From JBDNJM01 sp041687755 (lineage in GTDB: Bacteria; Planctomycetota; UBA1135; GCA-002686595): DNA of 48,174 nucleotides. This document shows, piece after piece, positions 16,745 through 25,808 of the stretch; within the stretch, counting starts at the first letter, position 1, and the number at the start of each line of letters is the position of its first letter. The position numbers were made by a program, and so were the translations under genes. The stretch is taken from NCBI GenBank assembly GCA_041687755.1, contig JBDNJM010000114.1:1-48174 (forward strand), read 5' to 3'. Under the pieces are notes generated by a model, which was not told the origin of the DNA, searched no databases, and saw only the letters and a program-made list of their open reading frames with translations.

Positions 16745-19700
16745 CGCGTCCCGATCATCAGGCCCGCGCGGTCGATCTGCAAGAGTGACTCCAGCCACTG
16801 CAAACCCGCCGCGGCACCGTCGACGCCCTTCGCCAGCATCAGCAGGGCCACGCCGGAGCGCAGCGGACGCAGATCCACCTCGTGCTCAGCCAGGCCGCCC
16901 TCGAGGGCGACGCGGTCGGTGAATTCCAGCAGGTAGGAATCGTTGCGCCAGGCGACGCGCGTGACCGACAGGTGCAGCAGCTCGGCCCGCAGCCGGAACT
17001 GGCGCAGCAGCAGCAGGGTCTCGGTGGGGATGCGCCCGAAGCGATCGCGCAGCTCCTCGTGCACGAGCCGCGCGTCCTCAGCCCCGCGAATGGTGTCCAT
17101 GCGCCGCAGCAGCTCGAGCCGCTCGTCCGCGCTGCCGACCCACTCGACGGGGATGTAGGAGCGCAGGCCCAGCTCCAGCTCGACGCTTTCGCTGCTCGCC
17201 TGGCCCAGATCGAGCGACTTGAGTCCGTCGGAGGGCAGGCTGCCGCTCTTCAGGCGCTCGACCGTCTCCTTGAGCAGCCGGCAGTACATGTCGTAGCCGA
17301 TCGCCGCGATGTGCCCGGACTGCTCGGGGCCCAGCAGATTGCCCGCGCCGCGGATCTCGAGGTCCTTCATCGAGATCTGGAAGCCGGCGCCCAGGTGACT
17401 CATTTCCTCGAGCGCCTTGAGCCTTTCGCGCGCGATTCCGCGCATGGGCTTGGTGCGATCGACCATCAGGTAGCACCAGGACTTCTGCTGCGCGCGCCCG
17501 ACGCGTCCGCGCAGCTGGTGCAGCTCGGACAACCCGTAGCGTTCCGCCTCGTCGACCAGGATCGTGCCGGCGGCGGGGATGTCGATGCCGTTCTCGATGA
17601 TCGTCGTCGCGACCAAGACGTCGGCCTCGCCCTTCTTGAACGTGGACATCACGCGGTTGAGTTCCTTCGCAGGCATTTGCCCGTGCCCGAACACGAACTT
17701 GCACTCCGGCACGAGCGTTTCGAGCTCGCGCACCAGCGTCGGCATGCCCGCCACGTGGTTGTGCAGGAAGAACGTCTGGCCGCCGCGCAGCTTCTCGCGC
17801 AGCAGCACGTCGCGGATCAGCGACACGTCGTCGCGGTTGCAGATCTTGGTCTCGCAGTCCTGGCGACCGACCGGCGGCACGGTTAGCGCGGAGATATCGC
17901 GCACGCCGGCCAGGGACATGTGCAGCGTGCGCGGGATCGGCGTCGCCGACAGCGTCAGCACGTCCACGCTCGCACGGAGGTTCTTGAAGTGCTCCTTGTG
18001 CTTGACGCCGAAGCGCTGCTCCTCGTCGACGACGATTAGCCCGAGGCTCTGGAACGTGACGTCCTTGCTGAGGATGCGGTGCGTGCCGATCAGGATGTCG
18101 ACGCGGCCAGCCGCTGTGTCGGCGACGGTCTGCTTGGTCTGCCGCGACTGGGACAGGCGCGACAGACCCGCGACGGTGACCGGCAGGCCGGCGAGGCGCG
18201 CGCGGAAGCTCTCGAGGTGCTGCTCCGCGAGCACCGTCGTCGGCACCAGCACGGCGACCTGGCCGCCGCCGGCCACGACCTGGAACGCTGCGCGCATGGC
18301 GACCTCGGTCTTGCCGAAGCCGACGTCGCCGCACAGCAGGCGGTCCATCGAGCGCTCGCCGGTCAAGTCTTCTCGGATCTCCTTGCCGGCCGACTCCTGG
18401 TCCACCGTGTCGTCGAACGGAAACGCGTCCAGCATGTCCTGGATCATCTGGGGGTCGCCGTTCCACGGGTCGCGCCGCTGGGTCTCGCGCTTCGCCTGGA
18501 CCTCGAGCAGGTCGCCGGCCAGGTCGATCAGCGCCTTCTCGACCTTCTCCTTGCGTCGCTTGAACGAGCCGGCGCCGATCCTGTCGAGCTTCGGCGGCGC
18601 GCTGCCGGTGCCGATGTAGCGCTGCACCAGGTCGACGCGCACGGCGGGCACGAACAGCTGCACGCCGCCCTCGAACTCCAGCACGAGGTGCTCTTCCTCG
18701 CCGCCCGAGCGCTCGACCAGCCGCAGGCCGATGTAGCGGGCGAGCCCGTGCACCGCGTGCACGACTAGGTCGCCGATGCGCAGCTCGAAGAACGACTGCA
18801 GCGCGCGGACCTTATGGGTGTGCCTGGTTGTCGCCGCGGCCTTTTGGGCGGCGACGCCGGCGAGCTCAAAGTGATTCACAGCGACCAGCCCGACATCGGG
18901 CAGCCGGAAGCCCTTGGAGATCGCGCCCACCGGCAGCTCGAGGCCGGGCACCGCCGGGTGCGTGCTCATGCGCTCGACCAGCCGATCGCGCTCGGCGCTG
19001 GTGCGGCAGAACACCAGAATGCGCTTGTTCTTCTTGGCCAGCTGCGACAGCGCGCCCGCCGCTGCCGGCAGCCCGACGCCGAGCTGTTGCACGGACTTGC
19101 CCGCAAAGTCGAACTCGCCGGTCGGCAGCGACTGCAGCTGCACGAGCGTGTGCTTAGCCAAGCGCCCGAGGAATTCGTCCAGCGAGCGCGAGTGGCTCGA
19201 CGAGCGCACCGCCAGCCCGCCGCGCTGGTCCTCGAGCCGCAGCGGCTCCACCTCGACGTAGATCGTGTTGCCCGCCATCATCGACGCCGGCTGCACCCCG
19301 TGCCCGTCCTCCACGCCGCCCGCGTCGCTCGCCAGGCACAGCGCCACGCGGTCGTGGGTCTCGGTCGAGCGCTGGGTTTCCGGATCGAAGCTGCGCAGCG
19401 ACTCAACTTCTTGATCGAACAGCTCGACGCGCATGGGCTCTTCCGCTGCGAACCCGAACACGTCGAGCACGTCCCCGCGCAGGCTGATCTCGCCCGGCCG
19501 CTCCGCCAGCGGCTGCCGCGTGTACCCGGCCCCAATCAGCCGCTCCAGCGTCGCCTCGATCTTCAGCTTCTGCCCCTTCTGCAGGTGCAGGAACTGCCCG
19601 GCCATGTCGGCCGACGACGGCAGTGGCTGCAGCAACGAAAGCTGCGAAGCGACCACCAACCGCGGCCGCCGCTCGGGCGGCCCGGCCAGCTTCTGTGCGA

Positions 19701-20040
19701 CCCGCAGCCGGTCGCGAATCGAGTCGGCGTCCGCCGTGCCCGACCGATCGTTGCCGGCCCGCTCCGGCAGGTGCGCGGGCGCCGCCCCGAACTGCACGAG
19801 GTCCCCGACGAGCGGCTCGACCTCGGCCTCGGTCGAGACCACCGCCAAGATAGACGCCGGCAAGACTTCGGCGAGCCGCGCCAGCACGAGCGCCTGGGAT
19901 GAACCCCACAGGTTCCCCGCCCGCGCACCGCGCCCGCTGATCGCGGCCCGCAGCACGTCGTTGAACACGCCACTGCCCTCGAGCGAGGCGCGAGCGGCGG
20001 CGAGGCTTTCAAGAGCGGGATCGAGGTCGGTAGAGCTCAT
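16741..20040 (-). CDS. mfd: Transcription-repair coupling factor Mfd
   Basis: DNA translocase that removes stalled RNA polymerase and recruits UvrA. It is 1099 aa, close to the family norm. The N-terminal UvrB-like part contains LRGDVLDVFGF. The RNA-polymerase-interacting domain includes GDLVVHAVHGLARYIGL. The superfamily 2 helicase core has Walker A GDVGFGKTEVA (about 570), IGTHRIL, a DEEQ Walker B in VVDEEQRFGVKHKEHF (about 670), TLSATPIPRTLHM, and ATTIIENGIDIP with QLRGRVGRAQQKSWCYL. A C-terminal D7 domain (LELGLRSYIPVEWV) is present. It starts at ATG 20040 and ends in TGA overlapping the SurA-like start. The mfd-surA neighbourhood is common in bacteria. Confidence 0.98.
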   Translation of the reverse strand: MSSTDLDPALESLAAARASLEGSGVFNDVLRAAISGRGARAGNLWGSSQALVLARLAEVLPASILAVVSTEAEVEPLVGDLVQFGAAPAHLPERAGNDRSGTADADSIRDRLRVAQKLAGPPERRPRLVVASQLSLLQPLPSSADMAGQFLHLQKGQKLKIEATLERLIGAGYTRQPLAERPGEISLRGDVLDVFGFAAEEPMRVELFDQEVESLRSFDPETQRSTETHDRVALCLASDAGGVEDGHGVQPASMMAGNTIYVEVEPLRLEDQRGGLAVRSSSHSRSLDEFLGRLAKHTLVQLQSLPTGEFDFAGKSVQQLGVGLPAAAGALSQLAKKNKRILVFCRTSAERDRLVERMSTHPAVPGLELPVGAISKGFRLPDVGLVAVNHFELAGVAAQKAAATTRHTHKVRALQSFFELRIGDLVVHAVHGLARYIGLRLVERSGGEEEHLVLEFEGGVQLFVPAVRVDLVQRYIGTGSAPPKLDRIGAGSFKRRKEKVEKALIDLAGDLLEVQAKRETQRRDPWNGDPQMIQDMLDAFPFDDTVDQESAGKEIREDLTGERSMDRLLCGDVGFGKTEVAMRAAFQVVAGGGQVAVLVPTTVLAEQHLESFRARLAGLPVTVAGLSRLSQSRQTKQTVADTAAGRVDILIGTHRILSKDVTFQSLGLIVVDEEQRFGVKHKEHFKNLRASVDVLTLSATPIPRTLHMSLAGVRDISALTVPPVGRQDCETKICNRDDVSLIRDVLLREKLRGGQTFFLHNHVAGMPTLVRELETLVPECKFVFGHGQMPAKELNRVMSTFKKGEADVLVATTIIENGIDIPAAGTILVDEAERYGLSELHQLRGRVGRAQQKSWCYLMVDRTKPMRGIARERLKALEEMSHLGAGFQISMKDLEIRGAGNLLGPEQSGHIAAIGYDMYCRLLKETVERLKSGSLPSDGLKSLDLGQASSESVELELGLRSYIPVEWVGSADERLELLRRMDTIRGAEDARLVHEELRDRFGRIPTETLLLLRQFRLRAELLHLSVTRVAWRNDSYLLEFTDRVALEGGLAEHEVDLRPLRSGVALLMLAKGVDGAAAGLQWLESLLQIDRAGLMIGTR

Positions 20041-20433
20041 GGGGCAGTCAACGCAGAGGCGTCCGGCCCGTCGTCAGACGGCCCGGTTCGTGGTCAGTGA
20101 GGGCGATGGCCCGACCGAGAGCATCGCCGATCGACGCTCGGGACACCAGTCGGCGGGGCCCGGCGGGTTGGATCACGACCAGGGCGTCCGCACCCCGCGA
20201 ACCGACCGAGGCTGGGCAGGACAGGTTCGCGGAGGACAATCGCCGCGAGCCGGGCCGCCTCCACCAACCCGGCGGGCCCACCGAGCCGGTGGGGGCAGAG
20301 CAGGGCGGAAGGCCTAGGGATAGCCCCGGAGGCGAAGTTCAAACAGTTCCTTACCCCAAACGGGGCAGGTCTCGATCAGGCTGGAGGCTTGTGTAGAGGT
20401 CCGCTCGCTGGGCGTCTCCAGCTCTAACCCACC
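20041..20433. other. Divergent intergenic region between mfd and the FG-GAP gene
   Basis: About 390 bases holding the upstream regions of both genes. No recognisable RNA, repeat or clear promoter boxes. Short GC-rich imperfect palindromes are present but none stands out. Confidence 0.5.
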
Positions 20434-22644
20434 TTGCCCTGGCTGTTCACGGATGATCACGCTCGCACTCCTCCTCGCCATCGCCCCCCCCCGCAATCTG
20501 TAGGCCAGCCGCCCGCCCAGCAGTCGGTTCCGCCCCTGCACTACGCCTGCAACGCTGACGTGCTCCTGCAGGGCGGGTCCTTCTCCTGCGACTTCTGCAC
20601 GCAGCAGCCGACCTTGTTCGGGCCCCATCGCGGGGCTGCAATTGCAGACGGGGCGGATCTAGTAGCGGATGTCGATCCCGGGGGTGGTCCGGACGCTCAC
20701 CTCTTCGACGACCTGCTCGTCGGGGGAACTGCTGGACTCTGGCTGAAGCCGGGAAACTTCAATCTCCCCGGCTCTGGCGAATTAGTTCGAGGTCACACGG
20801 GAACCGTGGCGATCTTCTCGGGCGGCGACCTCGGGAACACGGGGGGGACAGTCTGCTTCGATGATGATCAGGCGGCGCTCAAGCTGGTGTCACGGGACTT
20901 CGGTGACATGTTCGGATTTGCCGTGGCGACGATCGGTGATTTGGACGAAGACGGGCACACGGATTTCGTGGTTGGAGCGCCGAGAGGACCCTTCACGACC
21001 CTGACGACGGTGGACGAAACCGCCCCATGGGTCGGGCGGGTCTACCTCTATCTCTCCGAGGACTTTCTCGCCTGGCCGGACGCGCCGGCCGGAGGTGCAG
21101 GTGCCTGCAAGGCGACATGTCAGGCATGCGATCCTAGCGTGACATTCCTCAGCGGAGGGCAGAGCCCGGAGGGCTGTGACTTCCCGAACTTCTACTCGGC
21201 GATCCCTAACGCCTCGGCGATCCTCTCACCCCCGGCTGCCTCGGCCCTCGGATCGGAGCGAGAGTACTTCGGTTTCTCGCTCTGCAACGCGGGGGACTTC
21301 GATGGTGATGGCAAGGATGACTTGGCGATCGGAGCGCCGCACGACGACAATCGATCCGACGACAGCATCGGAACCGCATCCGGGCAAGGGCGTTGCTACA
21401 TCCTCTCCGGCGATAAGCTGCTCCAAGCCGTTCAAGGACTTGGCCAGGAGTTCCTGGTCGTCGGCGACGGGACATCGATCAATGGCGGCCCGACCGACGA
21501 TCTGCTGGTCGGCGACCTGACCCCAGCCGGTTGCAGCTTCGGAGCCGGCCTGGGGGATCGCTTCGGGCACTCGATCGACGGCGGGGTCGACATCAACGGC
21601 GACACCCGGCCCGACCTTGTCGTGGGCTCCCCCCAGTATCGGTGGATCCCTTGGGGCACCGACATCAAGCGCTACGCAGTTACCAGCGAGGGACCGGGCC
21701 AAGTCCATGTGATCGCAGGCTTCAACGGACAGCTCGGGGGCGTTCCATCGAGCGAGTCAATCTCCGGAGCCTGGTACGTTCCGGCGTCCACGTACCCGAC
21801 GGCGGTGCCAGGCTCTCCGAGCTACGGAGAGGCATTCGGGTTTAGCGTTTCCCAGCGTGCACCGTCTTCGACCTCGCCTCCGGCAGGGGTTTGGGACTTC
21901 GTTGCCGGTGCTCCGCTGTTCTCCGACACCCCCCCAACCAACCGGATCGACGATCCGCCGCCTGTGGTGCTTGGGCCGGCGGGTGATTTGTCCTTCCCCG
22001 ACTGGGGCGATCCGGCCCTTGGGACGACGCTGGTGGGGCGCAGCTATGGGCGCGCGCCCGTTTGGTCGTGGCCTGACCAGGACCCGTTGATTGCACCCAC
22101 GGCTGCGGACTGGCACTACCGGGGATTTGGGTCGGAAGAGATGGTGGGCTGGAAGGTCAAGGCCATTGGTGAATTCGATTCGGCGACCGGCCAGGAGATC
22201 GCCATCAAATCGCGCAACTTCACGACCAACAGCCGGGCGGCCATGGGGGCTTGCACGGCGCCATGTTTCCAAGAACAGCCCAACCCAGATCAGATCTACG
22301 TGACGCTCTGCGGCTCTAGTTCGTGCCCTCCTGTGACCTTTCGGGGTGAGCCGGACAGTGATGCGGGAGGCGGAAGTTGCGGCGCGGTCACGATTCACCG
22401 CGCTGACTCCGGTCTGGCCATTGCGGAGATCCAGGGTGAGGATCCCAAAGACTCGATGGGTTGGGGCATCGCGCGAATCGACGGGCTCACCTTCGGGGGA
22501 GAGCCCCGCCTCGTTCTCGGGGCCGGGCGCTGGCCCGGAAACAACATGAGCAACACGAGCCAGGGAGCTTCCGTGAACTCCCTCAATGAGAACGGACGCG
22601 TGTACCTGTTTGTCCCTGCAACCTTGCTCCAGCCGAACCAATGA
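20434..22644 (+). CDS. Exported FG-GAP (integrin-like) repeat protein; N-terminus affected by frame disruption
   Basis: The protein contains several FG-GAP blades with calcium-binding loops: FGFAVATIGDLDEDGHTDFV, FGFSLCNAGDFDGDGKDDLA and FGHSIDGGVDINGDTRPDLV, each followed by a VGAP/IGAP/VGSP strand. Cys residues suggest an extracellular location. The in-frame start is TTG 20434 with no signal peptide. An ATG at 20453 in another frame begins MITLALLLAIAPP, a short signal-peptide-like core, and ends in the C9 run at 20484-20492. One more C (or two fewer) would join it to this frame. The 3' end overlaps the next gene as ATGA (22641-22644), so the two genes are an operon of surface or secreted propellers. 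The ligand is unknown. Confidence 0.8.
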   Translation: MPWLFTDDHARTPPRHRPPPQSVGQPPAQQSVPPLHYACNADVLLQGGSFSCDFCTQQPTLFGPHRGAAIADGADLVADVDPGGGPDAHLFDDLLVGGTAGLWLKPGNFNLPGSGELVRGHTGTVAIFSGGDLGNTGGTVCFDDDQAALKLVSRDFGDMFGFAVATIGDLDEDGHTDFVVGAPRGPFTTLTTVDETAPWVGRVYLYLSEDFLAWPDAPAGGAGACKATCQACDPSVTFLSGGQSPEGCDFPNFYSAIPNASAILSPPAASALGSEREYFGFSLCNAGDFDGDGKDDLAIGAPHDDNRSDDSIGTASGQGRCYILSGDKLLQAVQGLGQEFLVVGDGTSINGGPTDDLLVGDLTPAGCSFGAGLGDRFGHSIDGGVDINGDTRPDLVVGSPQYRWIPWGTDIKRYAVTSEGPGQVHVIAGFNGQLGGVPSSESISGAWYVPASTYPTAVPGSPSYGEAFGFSVSQRAPSSTSPPAGVWDFVAGAPLFSDTPPTNRIDDPPPVVLGPAGDLSFPDWGDPALGTTLVGRSYGRAPVWSWPDQDPLIAPTAADWHYRGFGSEEMVGWKVKAIGEFDSATGQEIAIKSRNFTTNSRAAMGACTAPCFQEQPNPDQIYVTLCGSSSCPPVTFRGEPDSDAGGGSCGAVTIHRADSGLAIAEIQGEDPKDSMGWGIARIDGLTFGGEPRLVLGAGRWPGNNMSNTSQGASVNSLNENGRVYLFVPATLLQPNQ
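20453..20492 (+). other. Out-of-frame signal-peptide start and C9 homopolymer of the FG-GAP gene
   Basis: ATG 20453 encodes MITLALLLAIAPPRNL and then hits a TAG. Nine consecutive C bases occupy 20484-20492. A C10 or C7 tract would read straight from this leader into QSVGQPPAQQS of the FG-GAP frame. The leader lacks the usual basic n-region, so the assignment is tentative. Confidence 0.45.
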
Positions 22645-25100
22645 GACTCCTACGCGACCTCCTCAAGACTCCTATCCACTGTCTCATCCTAACGGCCATC
22701 GGGGCGACTGCTGCCACGGGGACCCAATCAGCTCCGCTGCCCTTCGGGGGAGGTTTTGCAGAGAACAGGGGCCAGTGGGGCGCCCATGTCCTCGCCGCGG
22801 CCGATGGTGGGGGGCTCGGCCTCGCACTGGTCGAGGACGGGCTGGAGGTCCTCCTGCGAGGTGCCGACGTGGGCCTCTCGGCCCGCCTTCGCTGGGCCGG
22901 CTCGGCACCGGGGGGCATTGCGAGCTGGGAGTTGGTGGGGCCCCTGCCGGGCGAGCATCACTATCTGACCGGCGAAGCGGGCAGCCACGCCAAACACATC
23001 GTGGTCCACGCCAGCGCTGTCCTTCGCGGCGCGACCTATGCGTTGACCGTCCACGCGGATGGTGAGGGATGGACCCTCGAGTCCCGCGCATCCGAGTTGG
23101 AATTCGAAGTCGAGGGCGCTCGCGTGCACGGCCTCGCTCCTTCCGGCGAGCTGCTGCTCGAAGTGGAGGGCCGATCCTGGCGGCTGCCCGCGCCGAGGGT
23201 CGGGGAGGATCGGGCGGGGCGCTGGATCGTCCGAGCGCGGGACGAAGTGGCGCTAGTCACTGGACCTGAATTGCCGGAAATTGCAGCAGTCGCGCAGGTC
23301 TCGCCGAGCATTGATTGGGGCACCTACCTCGGGACCATGGGGGGCGATGAGTACGGTCGCGGGGCGACCTACGACAGCGATTGGCGTCCACTGACCTGCG
23401 GCTTGACCACCTCGACGGAGTTTCCCACGGCGGTCGGTCCGTTCACTACCGCGCCCGGTGGCCAAATGGATGGGTTCCTGACGAAGTTGACATCCGACGG
23501 GACCGAGCTGGTGTTCTCGACGTACATCGGCGGCTCGGGTCGGGACTACCTAGTCGCTGTGGACACCGCGTCGAACGACGAGATCGCGATCTTGGGCCTG
23601 ACCCAGTCAACGAACTGGCCGACGACCCCCGGCGCCTACGACAGCGTCGTTGGGGCCTCGGGGCCGTTCTACGCCATGGCGGTCGTCCGATTGACGGAGG
23701 ACGGCTCGACACCCATTTTCTCGACGTTCTTCGGGGATCAGCTGCTCGACGGGTTCCTGCGGTACTCGACGATTGCGAAAGACGACGGGACGATCCTGCT
23801 CTGCGGGGATGAAGGGGGCGTGCCGTCCACGCTCGAGTCGGCCTTCGGAGGCGCGGCTATTCATGACTCGTTCCTGGCGAAGTTCTCTGCGGACGGGTCG
23901 GAGTTGCTGTTCTCGACACCGCCGCCCTGCGAACCTTTCATGGCCGAGCTGTCCGATGGGTCCATTGTCGTGGCCGGTGACAGAGGCTGGGTCGGCTGGG
24001 GCCTGCCAGACAGTTACCAGGCGAGCGTTGGCGGCAACGCGTCTTTCGACGCATGGGTGGGAGTTGTGAGCTCCGACGGTAAAGATCTACTGGCCTCGAC
24101 ATACCTGGGTGGGAACGAGGACGACTCCTGTCGAGGGGTCGCAGTGGATGCTCAGGACAACATATTCATCGGCGGCACGACGGAATCCGACAGCTTCCCC
24201 ACGGTGGGGTCGCCGCTGGGTTGGGAAGTGAACGAGATGGTGCCGGGATACATTGCCCGCTTCGACCGCAACCTCTCAGGCCTCCAATGGACTGCGATGC
24301 TTGGGACCGAGCCATTTGGAAACGGCGGGGGTATCGGACAAACCTCATGGCAGGGGCTGTCCTGCGACCGCTCGGGTGTCGTAACCGCAGTCGGCTGGCA
24401 GAACGGAGCGGCGGCTCCGTACTTCACGGCCGGAGCCCACCCCGCGGACCCCCAGTTCAACGCTGGTCGACTCGTGCGGCTGGCTCCGGACGGTTCCCGC
24501 CTGCTCTACGCCGCAAGCGTCGAGCTTCCCGGTCCGAGCCTGTCCGGCATCCGGACTCCCGCCGTCGGCCGCAGCCCCCGGACCGCGCTTCTGAGCGGCA
24601 CCGAGCTCGCGACCTTCAACTCGTACCCGACGAGTCCAGGCTCCTTCAAGGACACCTGCACCGGGGCCTGCTCCTTCGAAGCCGTCCTTAGTCAGTGGAG
24701 CTTCTTCCATGAAGGCGTCGAGTTACTCGGCGAAGGCGGCGAGTCTTGCCTCGGCGTGATCTCCCTGAACACCACGCGCCGCGCGGACGTTGGTGCTCAG
24801 GATTTCGCGTTCTACGTGAGTCAAGCGCCACCTACGGCCCTTGGCGTGCTACTGCTCGGCAGCCCTGTCCAACTGCCCTTGGCCGTGGACGGTCAGACGC
24901 TCTGGATCGACCCGGCCGGGCTGTTGCCGATCCAAGTCTTTACGACCCAGATCTCGGGCTACGGCGCCCTGGCCCTGGGGATCCCGTCGGGCGCTGCGGG
25001 CAAGAGCTTCGCGGCCCAGGCTGCCCTCCTGGGCACCGACTTGTGCGGACCCGCTGGGGCATTCGTCCTGAGCGAGGCTGTGAGGGTTACCGTGCCCTAG
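22641..25100 (+). CDS. Secreted SBBP beta-propeller protein with C-terminal beta domain
   Basis: The 819-aa product has a signal peptide at residues 1-25 (CLILTAIGATAATG). An N-terminal module carrying FAENRGQWG is typical of proteins with SBBP (seven-bladed beta-propeller) repeats. Propeller repeats then follow with the recurring pattern DGFLTKLTSDGTELVFSTYI, then GGSGRDYLVAVDT, SKDLLASTYL-like strands (here DLLASTYLGG), and GGTTESDSFPT. The last 100 or so residues (QLPLAVDGQTLWIDPAGLLP ... VLSEAVRVTVP) resemble the C-terminal domains of the M43 protease and other secreted proteins here. Its ATG overlaps the stop of the FG-GAP gene, showing translational coupling. A cell-surface or secreted adhesin or scaffold is likely, but the function is not known. 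Confidence 0.85.
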   Translation: MRLLRDLLKTPIHCLILTAIGATAATGTQSAPLPFGGGFAENRGQWGAHVLAAADGGGLGLALVEDGLEVLLRGADVGLSARLRWAGSAPGGIASWELVGPLPGEHHYLTGEAGSHAKHIVVHASAVLRGATYALTVHADGEGWTLESRASELEFEVEGARVHGLAPSGELLLEVEGRSWRLPAPRVGEDRAGRWIVRARDEVALVTGPELPEIAAVAQVSPSIDWGTYLGTMGGDEYGRGATYDSDWRPLTCGLTTSTEFPTAVGPFTTAPGGQMDGFLTKLTSDGTELVFSTYIGGSGRDYLVAVDTASNDEIAILGLTQSTNWPTTPGAYDSVVGASGPFYAMAVVRLTEDGSTPIFSTFFGDQLLDGFLRYSTIAKDDGTILLCGDEGGVPSTLESAFGGAAIHDSFLAKFSADGSELLFSTPPPCEPFMAELSDGSIVVAGDRGWVGWGLPDSYQASVGGNASFDAWVGVVSSDGKDLLASTYLGGNEDDSCRGVAVDAQDNIFIGGTTESDSFPTVGSPLGWEVNEMVPGYIARFDRNLSGLQWTAMLGTEPFGNGGGIGQTSWQGLSCDRSGVVTAVGWQNGAAAPYFTAGAHPADPQFNAGRLVRLAPDGSRLLYAASVELPGPSLSGIRTPAVGRSPRTALLSGTELATFNSYPTSPGSFKDTCTGACSFEAVLSQWSFFHEGVELLGEGGESCLGVISLNTTRRADVGAQDFAFYVSQAPPTALGVLLLGSPVQLPLAVDGQTLWIDPAGLLPIQVFTTQISGYGALALGIPSGAAGKSFAAQAALLGTDLCGPAGAFVLSEAVRVTVP

Positions 25101-25113
25101 TGCCAGAGGTCTG

Positions 25114-25139
25114 CAGGTCGCTCGCTTGCGGGCGGCCTG
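25114..25139. terminator. Hairpin between convergent SBBP and rnc genes
   Basis: An 11-bp stem with two G-T pairs (25114-25124 with 25129-25139, loop CTTG) fills the 50-base gap between two convergent stop codons. It could end transcription from both sides. Confidence 0.5.
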
Positions 25140-25151
25140 GGACCGAGGCCG

Positions 25152-25808
25152 CTAGGGATGCAGCGCCAGCATCGCCTCGTGGGCGGCCCAGCGCTCGGCT
25201 TCGCGGCGGCTGCGGCCCCAGGCGCCGGGGAACTGGCGGGCGCCGACGCGGGCGGCCATCAGGAAGGCCTTGGCGTGGTCGCGGCCGCGCTCCTCGAGGA
25301 CGAGGTACTCAGGCCGGTCGCCGCCGCCGGACTGGGCCCACTGCTGGAGGGCCTGCTTCGGGTTTTGGCGGCGGGGCGCAGCGCCCTCGCCGAGGTTGGC
25401 GATCGCGTCGGCGAGGGTCTCGAGGACAAACACGCGGGCGGCTTCGAGCCCGGCGTCGAGGTAGACGGCGGCGACGACGGCTTCGTACAGGTTGGCGAGG
25501 ATGGAGCGCGAGCTGGTCGAGCTGCGCAGGCCGGCGCCGGTGATGGAGCGCTCGCCGAGGGCGAGCGAGTGGCCCACTTCGGCGAGTGCGCGGCGGCTGA
25601 CGAGGCCGGCTTTCAGTTGTGTGAGGTCGCCCTCGTGCGACTCGGGGCGCGTGCTGTAGAGGTGCTCGGCGATGACGAGGTCGAGCACGATGTCGCCGAG
25701 AAACTCGAGGCGTTCGTTGTTCTCAGGCCCGCAGGAAGCGTGGGTCAGGGCGAGCTCGAGCAGCGCCGGGTCGCTGAACTCGTGGGGCAGGGGCGCGGGG
25801 GCGCTCAT
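25152..25808 (-). CDS. rnc: Ribonuclease III
   Basis: Double-stranded-RNA endonuclease for rRNA and mRNA processing. The 218-aa protein has normal length. The RNase III signature NERLEFLGDIVLDLVIAEHL (about residues 31-50) supplies the first Glu/Asp cluster, HEGDLTQLKAGLV supplies a further Glu, and ILANLYEAVVAAVYLDAG the distal catalytic segment. The double-stranded-RNA-binding domain covers the last 65 residues (NPKQALQQWAQ ... AERWAAHEAML). One oddity is that the usual Asp of the distal ILAD..EA motif (D114 in E. coli) is Asn here, while the following Glu is kept. The ATG overlaps the stop of the upstream sulfatase-like gene as ATGA, so translation is coupled to an envelope enzyme, an unusual partner. 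Confidence 0.95.
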   Translation of the reverse strand: MSAPAPLPHEFSDPALLELALTHASCGPENNERLEFLGDIVLDLVIAEHLYSTRPESHEGDLTQLKAGLVSRRALAEVGHSLALGERSITGAGLRSSTSSRSILANLYEAVVAAVYLDAGLEAARVFVLETLADAIANLGEGAAPRRQNPKQALQQWAQSGGGDRPEYLVLEERGRDHAKAFLMAARVGARQFPGAWGRSRREAERWAAHEAMLALHP

